Origin: JAMZMI01 sp049115715
GTDB lineage: Bacteria > Bacteroidota > Bacteroidia > Cytophagales > Cyclobacteriaceae
Length of the DNA stretch: 64,000 bases
NCBI GenBank assembly: GCA_049115715.1
Contig: JAGDZQ010000006.1
Span: forward strand, 558,001 to 622,000
Reading direction: 5' to 3'
A program made the position numbers and the translations under genes. Under the pieces are notes generated by a model. It was not told the DNA's origin, ran no database searches, and saw only the letters and a program-made list of their open reading frames with translations. This document shows, one piece after another, positions 62,901 through 64,000 of this stretch (positions within the stretch are counted from its first letter, which is position 1; every line of letters begins with the position of its first letter).

Positions 62901-64000
62901 CCTGGCTTTCCAAAAAAGCACTTGGAGCCACAATGGTAACAGTGTTACCAGATACAGAAACATATGTTGAGTTATTAGCTTGAATATTTTGAACCTGACC
63001 AGCCGTACTCAAACTAATTGTACCAATACCTGCTGTAACCGCCTGATCAAAAGTTAGTATAATGTCACTATCAGTTGCAACTCCCGCTGCTGTATGTATT
63101 GGGCTAAAAGTGTTGATATCAGGATCATCGTTATCCATAGATAGATTGTCTGTACCTTCGGTTGGAGTATTACTATTACTTGCATCATCTGTTGCAGTAA
63201 CAAAAACATTCAAACCCGATGCGTCGACAGTTCCGCTAACAATATCATACGAAGCTTCCCATACGCCTGAAGTCTCTACAGCGGGAACGGCTACTCCTCC
63301 TTCAAATTCACTAAAATCAAAAGTTACCGCTGTAACCGCATCAGCATTATTTTCCCCAGTTGCACTATTGTCCCATTGAGCAGTTATTTTATCACCTATT
63401 AGATAAAGTCCACCAGCACCACTACCTGAAGAAGTAACCGATATATTACCCGCAGTAACTGTTGGAGGAACCTGATCTGCAAGGAAAACTGTAATAATCT
63501 GATCATCAGACATAGCCTTAGTTCCAGGTGCTGCTGAAGCATATATCTCAGCTCCATCAGGTGGAAACAACGTAAAAGATTCATTTCCCGATGTGGGAGG
63601 TCCACTTACAGAAATAGTTAAACCCCAGTAGGCACTGGTATTTGGATTTCCTCCCAAAGCAACCCCTAAAGCATCTGACTCAACTAGTTCATCATTTGAA
63701 ATAGTTATGGTGTTTCCATCTCCATCTGGGTCGGTGAGGTTGTTAGCATTAGAACCAGCAACATCATCAAGCTCATCCCCTTCATTGTCTTTATACCTAA
63801 GAGGATTAGTTGTATTGCCACTTTGACGATCAACTGCTTCTGAGAATTCAATAAGTACCGAGGTATTATCAGAGCTAGTAGTTGCGGCAACAAATTCAAC
63901 CGCTCCTGTTATAACTTTAAGTGTAATTGGATTAGTGGTAGCGGTTCCTGAAAGCGCATTGCCCGCCAAATCAAAAACAGATGAAGCAGAAGTTGGACGT
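50974..64000 (-). CDS. Giant secreted repeat protein with T9SS sorting domain (N-terminus outside window)
   Basis: The open frame runs to the window edge without a stop, so at least 4,341 residues are visible and the start is not seen. From the N-terminal side the order is Ig-like and cadherin-like beta domains; alternating calcium-loop repeats (about 59590-62170); further beta domains (about 57000-59590); and seven Cys-paired Ig-like units with FxGC motifs (about 54190-56730). Next come PKD-like domains, a jelly-roll/MAM-like domain (about 52045-52740), a thioredoxin-like segment (about 51740-52040), and a type A T9SS sorting domain (FGVYPNPSDESFEIEL through SSGIYMLHV) at the end. The protein should be exported by the Sec and type IX systems and attached to or released from the surface. 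Adhesion or gliding is the likely role, by analogy with large T9SS adhesins. Confidence 0.9.
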   Translation of the reverse strand, partial: RPTSASSVFDLAGNALSGTATTNPITLKVITGAVEFVAATTSSDNTSVLIEFSEAVDRQSGNTTNPLRYKDNEGDELDDVAGSNANNLTDPDGDGNTITISNDELVESDALGVALGGNPNTSAYWGLTISVSGPPTSGNESFTLFPPDGAEIYASAAPGTKAMSDDQIITVFLADQVPPTVTAGNISVTSSGSGAGGLYLIGDKITAQWDNSATGENNADAVTAVTFDFSEFEGGVAVPAVETSGVWEASYDIVSGTVDASGLNVFVTATDDASNSNTPTEGTDNLSMDNDDPDINTFSPIHTAAGVATDSDIILTFDQAVTAGIGTISLSTAGQVQNIQANNSTYVSVSGNTVTIVAPSAFLESQVYEVTIDNKAFDDASGNDFSGLDSPNYTFTTGVDNEGPRLTITVDEPNTGTVSSTSDDQIIFILDFDEEIQSINPGTDITLGGTLGGSASIDDFNQISATRYTVTVTDLNSDGTILINIDNTSGDILDNSGNAFVGPDAGGSQDSPTVTIDKTKPILTIDTSGLSTNDETPPLSGSINENLPVNVFVNGNDYAATISGVGPYTWSIADNTIATLPEGTYTVVVTASDEAENEGGGSASLNVDLTKPTITVAYYFDVDNDGSIDEIAFFFSEDIDDATFSVNDFTISGATSQSFGTNITISNSLDGITSLGVGGTVNDQWLTIEVDDAESGTGILGTAVGTVTYVAGTGADLVGNTLDTNTEIIESDRANPIVIQSHQFDTDANGDIDEVVIEFSEGIRYASVSNTEYTINGLVGDGDLGDPEKTLHTDVSNTLDAESSDEFITFQVGVTGTATVPVSFTRTSTVDLATRAAISNLSITEVDQADPVVTSVNSLSTNSGGVDPAYIIGESISIQLTFSEVVDVSGIPTLTLETGAVDRIINYASGTNSSELTFDYTVQSGDESDDLDYVDSNSLTINSVGGITIEDQSGNTNEANTTLPSPGAANSLGANKALVVDGVLPTFVNATEYDINADGDIDEILIEMSEDVSVAVFEVADFVLGTGTVSAISDVAGSSANIGNGSDISDTDQYITLEVTDIGSTEAVSLAYSLVGAFNVSDLGGNEAVANPAITVVDVALPRVLDVTSASNGLFGIGATIPLQVVFSETVNVTNPGVLDPTLRLETGTFDQIVDMTSGSGSNTLVFNYTIQEGDVAADLNYVNSNTSLLSNEATISDAAANTAINVLPTIVGTGGDDLASNNNIEVDGVRPELTKAWQYDVDGNGDIDEIVIEVSEEVDETPSSAVSSDFALSSGSISQISTNGGTDDVQNTLDANDADQYVTLEVSVTGSATVTVSYTQGTLADLAGNLASSDASITVDDQAVPIVKNVTSSVANTSYNAGDIIPIQVTFSEPVTVSGTPQLTLETGTTDEVIDLTSGSGSSILTYDYTVQAGDVTSDLDYISTGALQLNGGSINDQSLNANAADLTLAAPSSTNSLGDNKEIIIDTQIPTVTALSIATVSGSDALAKGDDPDSGLDSPDRVVITMDFSDDLLSDPIVVFKSGGFFVSGAVTLTEIDAVNEIWTAYYDVDRDDANGAVTFTVNFTDKAGNPGVEVDESDITDASSMTIDNTNPTVAFSVTESPTRSDPFIVTATMSESVIGLAISDFSITTGNGTIANFLNPSTDVYTFEVNPTDNQTAIITVRMTDEGVTDVAGNSISETDFSVNFDDEAPVLTHSEVIFGRDLTLTLSQSEVGKIYYAVVPDGQAGVTNATVKAGTVPNTIAGGSGTIDATAAGVDYIVDLSLDADRTNYDLYLVTEDEVQPGSNLSTLTLVDITSGGVIVTAPSLSDFCLEGDFFSLDDIVITETIETDFVNSGANRTLRLELPDVNGDDIADFEFNTAVTPVFSDNGGDVDAISTSYIGTTVLSLIYTNNNLTAALDVLTISGLQISATGSVTGSSSILRSGGNGNIYLANDGDGTVFGSLTTISPYDAPEIVTSASPNPYILEIASGILEIAVGSSANGLEDGVTVYNKDDFALTLTPMTIGLPSQDDVVNIYSDASLTTLVDSYTAVSNSDTYTPTLSDLGFASADASIGITTFWITVEDGSTTSSCESVATKFSVAVIRLENSSGSTAFSVDDGAGTTFKFTYPSGYSSIYSGDGLTGLNLNDDFTVPTEDGSSIRFIPSATSEGRSVISYALTNIANGVTATYSVEVFVVNADQVLASSPSQEVNYCQYDMSAMLTMVGPSGVDYVGDSDGDDENPDFFTIKVYDFTGDIRGTELTSTVLTTIPTSTSGNPNTLTGWNFDPTTLDGQLVGTVYSIPLEFVYFVKDEITDAEIELATEIITIYREPTVTITNINQYYCNDDGDFDISSQIISAEGTMEGSILAYQLQKHDGTDYQNVGGVRTTANFNPADPDDDGNEYPTEEEFGLYRIVYTSPDLTDASCNSTIQVDFEILEIPALPLMDESSFAGISDGDNSGYLLEYCEGETVGSLTVNVSGTDMINWYNNSDGSSPISSANISGSNNETLDVASAFFGNNDEPTGRQTKIFYYTITDNIGVNATSFAGCESETKQIRIEIYPDPILPVVTTLVDGMGVTNAFNSDLDESEYVFEYCVTDGQAVTLNDIVVDASLNTEVFAESYYNIYDETQTLVDTYHSGLVTDDFVLVDSDFKSNYFTFSAIDSTQLVFYISQTDYDNNFPSGSSQFIGCESSLRKFTIDINVIPNAPDPDEFNGFNEAGIVSYYVCSGEDLSTITTPQTSGSEYRWYRDNSGSPETTPITVDAFNDVFVVQSELETVGLDINMAGTYTYWVSQVTESNSATGFAGCESSATQVDITVFPDPTTPNLTINSSATSEISYCVGGLEDALFEVSNVSPNAIIRWYAADENRNVIISTPESTTLANNNGQDTVTAEDLRILTANEGTRYFLVSQENDSIQSGSEIIFSGCETEFSDMQFVTINVFKVPPAPETVSGKTLFGEDEVNENGVSIIGEGHAGEKFIWYFDRNEDGTLDSIHSGSSATSAQLNLPDTVGNGRYKFHVSQIQDIGEGVSDFQGCESPLLELFVFMVPPAPNATNPNPQCDNNVTDNSTIIIYSGVENIIGGSTFKWYAKSTDNVEENEVPVTKPDSDNEFIIADINNLAINGLMVDTTVYVSQVINIGANLAGATFDGIEGERTEVTIIVYPQPESPDTPGSGPDLVINDFDFCEQLADPSSEIIAITSVNPGAQYVWYPNEFLDESEALDTATSITLAQLNGEVLELLDGSEKQLNIASDIEIEEVYAIYVTEVNSIIDGFSGCASEPTQILLYKQPKAEDVSFGDVTTDEEIFNFEKYCYDYGDILIGAEVTINGESDIANTGVYSINTGGLIDNGDGTALLNTQSMAAALGTDRVGVTTTHIISYTYTSVWGCEETFTLTLHVEPHPDISFTIENAEGSEVLGSALSSDSYFMSVRDLNVDLMSYDLDTDFSINGGTFSGDGVGITTGGAAPFDPDRTDGSGAKDDLYSAAETFGINYSYSDINGCQNDIAKSITVLPIPDFYDHDRGGASNEQNIESVQACLTQEIILQTSISNLDIEGLGISIDDVTFSWSGANPGANSTPLTNENFPNANIIIENINDSTNQIRFTNALSDDFDDLINEGYPKLDGNVTFQVQASYNFITGTTQPDLEIFANSQEEIIAIGFTPQPRFRWDNTTVGSTTVFELSDASNSPVAINDIAFEVYNLSDLTVRIDSIGRDDGTHSSEDIKLDWSYIFPSAGDFLVRITYNSTSSCDALEERIVTINDIITIPNGGSMTHRFEGDTEGWYLDSIDYQSAKAGFTNYDSTSLSQPSWEIGTTATFGDGNTSNFWVTDADSTYNINEQSIVFSPTYDLSAMSLPTISFDFAADLDLRDGVVFQYSLDDGVSWSTLGDFSSTNGTSGRNWYNTLGINSNPGNADDISKFDASNIPDEFNPNVFGWNLAGKQVGSDEERVPEWQKAAHKLDVDGISVEDRRHIRFRFSLGSSAGEKITSETERFEGFAFDNVKIFDREKLIVLEQFSSLELPTSRRADTTIYGLIARDLGSDALLVNYYTALVEDPDELNERNTNDPGARAAYYGISEAPRSVIAGSIQEPDGAADGFELQTMGWNVNRFNETSLGESLFDISNVTIGGSSQEIVVESVDFTSRVNLPDSTELAFRFAVVESKIYDQEINTTYQVDTIYNALRKMLPSAGGFAYVGRLDSGDTNFGIDLTETKWGISSVYDASQLKVIIFVQLDSDLSDELGLAKGTILQAAQVDVGAGKINPTPETITANQLIAGKEFGVYPNPSDESFEIELVQETLMDMDWVLYDQSGREALKGTIAKGSKNATVTSKDLSSGIYMLHVFNDAIKWNPKRVIVVH
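54190..56730 (-). repeat. Seven Ig-like units of about 115 residues with FxGC motif
   Basis: Within the giant protein, units of about 330-430 bp each begin with a Tyr-Cys or Phe-Cys pair (YCEGETV, YCVTDGQ, YVCSGED, YCVGGLE, FCEQLAD). Each ends with a phrase such as FAGCES, FIGCES, FSGCETE or FSGCASE followed by a strand and PDP or PPAP. The two cysteines should form one disulfide per unit. Units five and six deviate: one lacks the first Cys, the other the second. Confidence 0.75.
59590..62170 (-). repeat. Alternating A/B beta-domain repeats of about 370 bp
   Basis: Four A units open with calcium-loop motifs (FDVDNDGSIDEI, FDTDANGDIDEV, YDINADGDIDEI, YDVDGNGDIDEI). Three B units contain phrases like PTLTLETGAVDRII, PTLRLETGTFDQIV and PQLTLETGTTDEVI, followed by LTFDYTVQSGD or LTYDYTVQAGD. 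The order along the protein is A-A-B-A-B-A-B. The DNA of the units has diverged enough that they are protein-level rather than exact DNA repeats. Confidence 0.78.

Noticed and set aside
50974..63969. Taking 63969 as the true start of the giant gene
   Set aside because: That codon is a TTG inside a continuous frame which stays open to the window edge (residues SASSVFDLAGNALSG run through it), so the real start lies outside.

Overview
The window is from a Bacteroidota chromosome, probably a marine member of the Cytophagales. The evidence is a SusC/SusD pair, a giant protein with a type IX secretion (T9SS) C-terminal sorting domain, several promoters with the Bacteroidota -7 element TAnnTTTG, and the gene order parA-parB-DUF5683-dapB-lepB. 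The assignment below phylum is inference. No tRNA, rRNA, CRISPR array or insertion sequence was recognised.

Positions 1-21100 hold a carbohydrate-utilisation locus. Read on the minus strand it has a GntR-type regulator, then susC-susD closed by a terminator, then a large FG-GAP/ASPIC lipoprotein, then a tightly packed operon glpK-glpD-GH36 alpha-galactosidase-SSS symporter-GDSL esterase-sulfatase (the sulfatase is cut by the window edge). An identical 23-bp sequence containing two TACTATG direct repeats lies just downstream of the promoter of both susC and glpK, which suggests that one regulator ties the two operons together. Coupling a leaderless alpha-galactosidase to glycerol kinase and glycerol-3-phosphate dehydrogenase suggests uptake and splitting of an alpha-galactosylglycerol, such as red-algal floridoside or a glycolipid head group. 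A second SSS symporter, a lactonase-type beta-propeller and a fructokinase-like PfkB kinase lie on the other side of the regulator.

Positions 21500-29220 are regulatory. They hold a small orphan gene with a terminator, a soluble hybrid histidine kinase overlapping a LytTR response regulator, a short stand-alone receiver that resembles the LytTR protein's own receiver, a glycosyltransferase, and a four-gene ECF sigma module (sigma, single-pass membrane protein, LTPEQ-type periplasmic helical protein, barrel-like protein).

Positions 29250-50900 are mostly housekeeping: pyrG, yidC, parAB, DUF5683, dapB, lepB, ung, apaG, a methyltransferase, rpsF-rpsR-rplI, a GSCFA protein, a DUF255 thioredoxin-domain protein, priA, a DUF6452/DUF6048 pair, DUF3108 and several small or unknown genes. 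Positions 50974-64000 are one reading frame of more than 4,340 residues: a giant secreted repeat protein whose N-terminus lies beyond the window.
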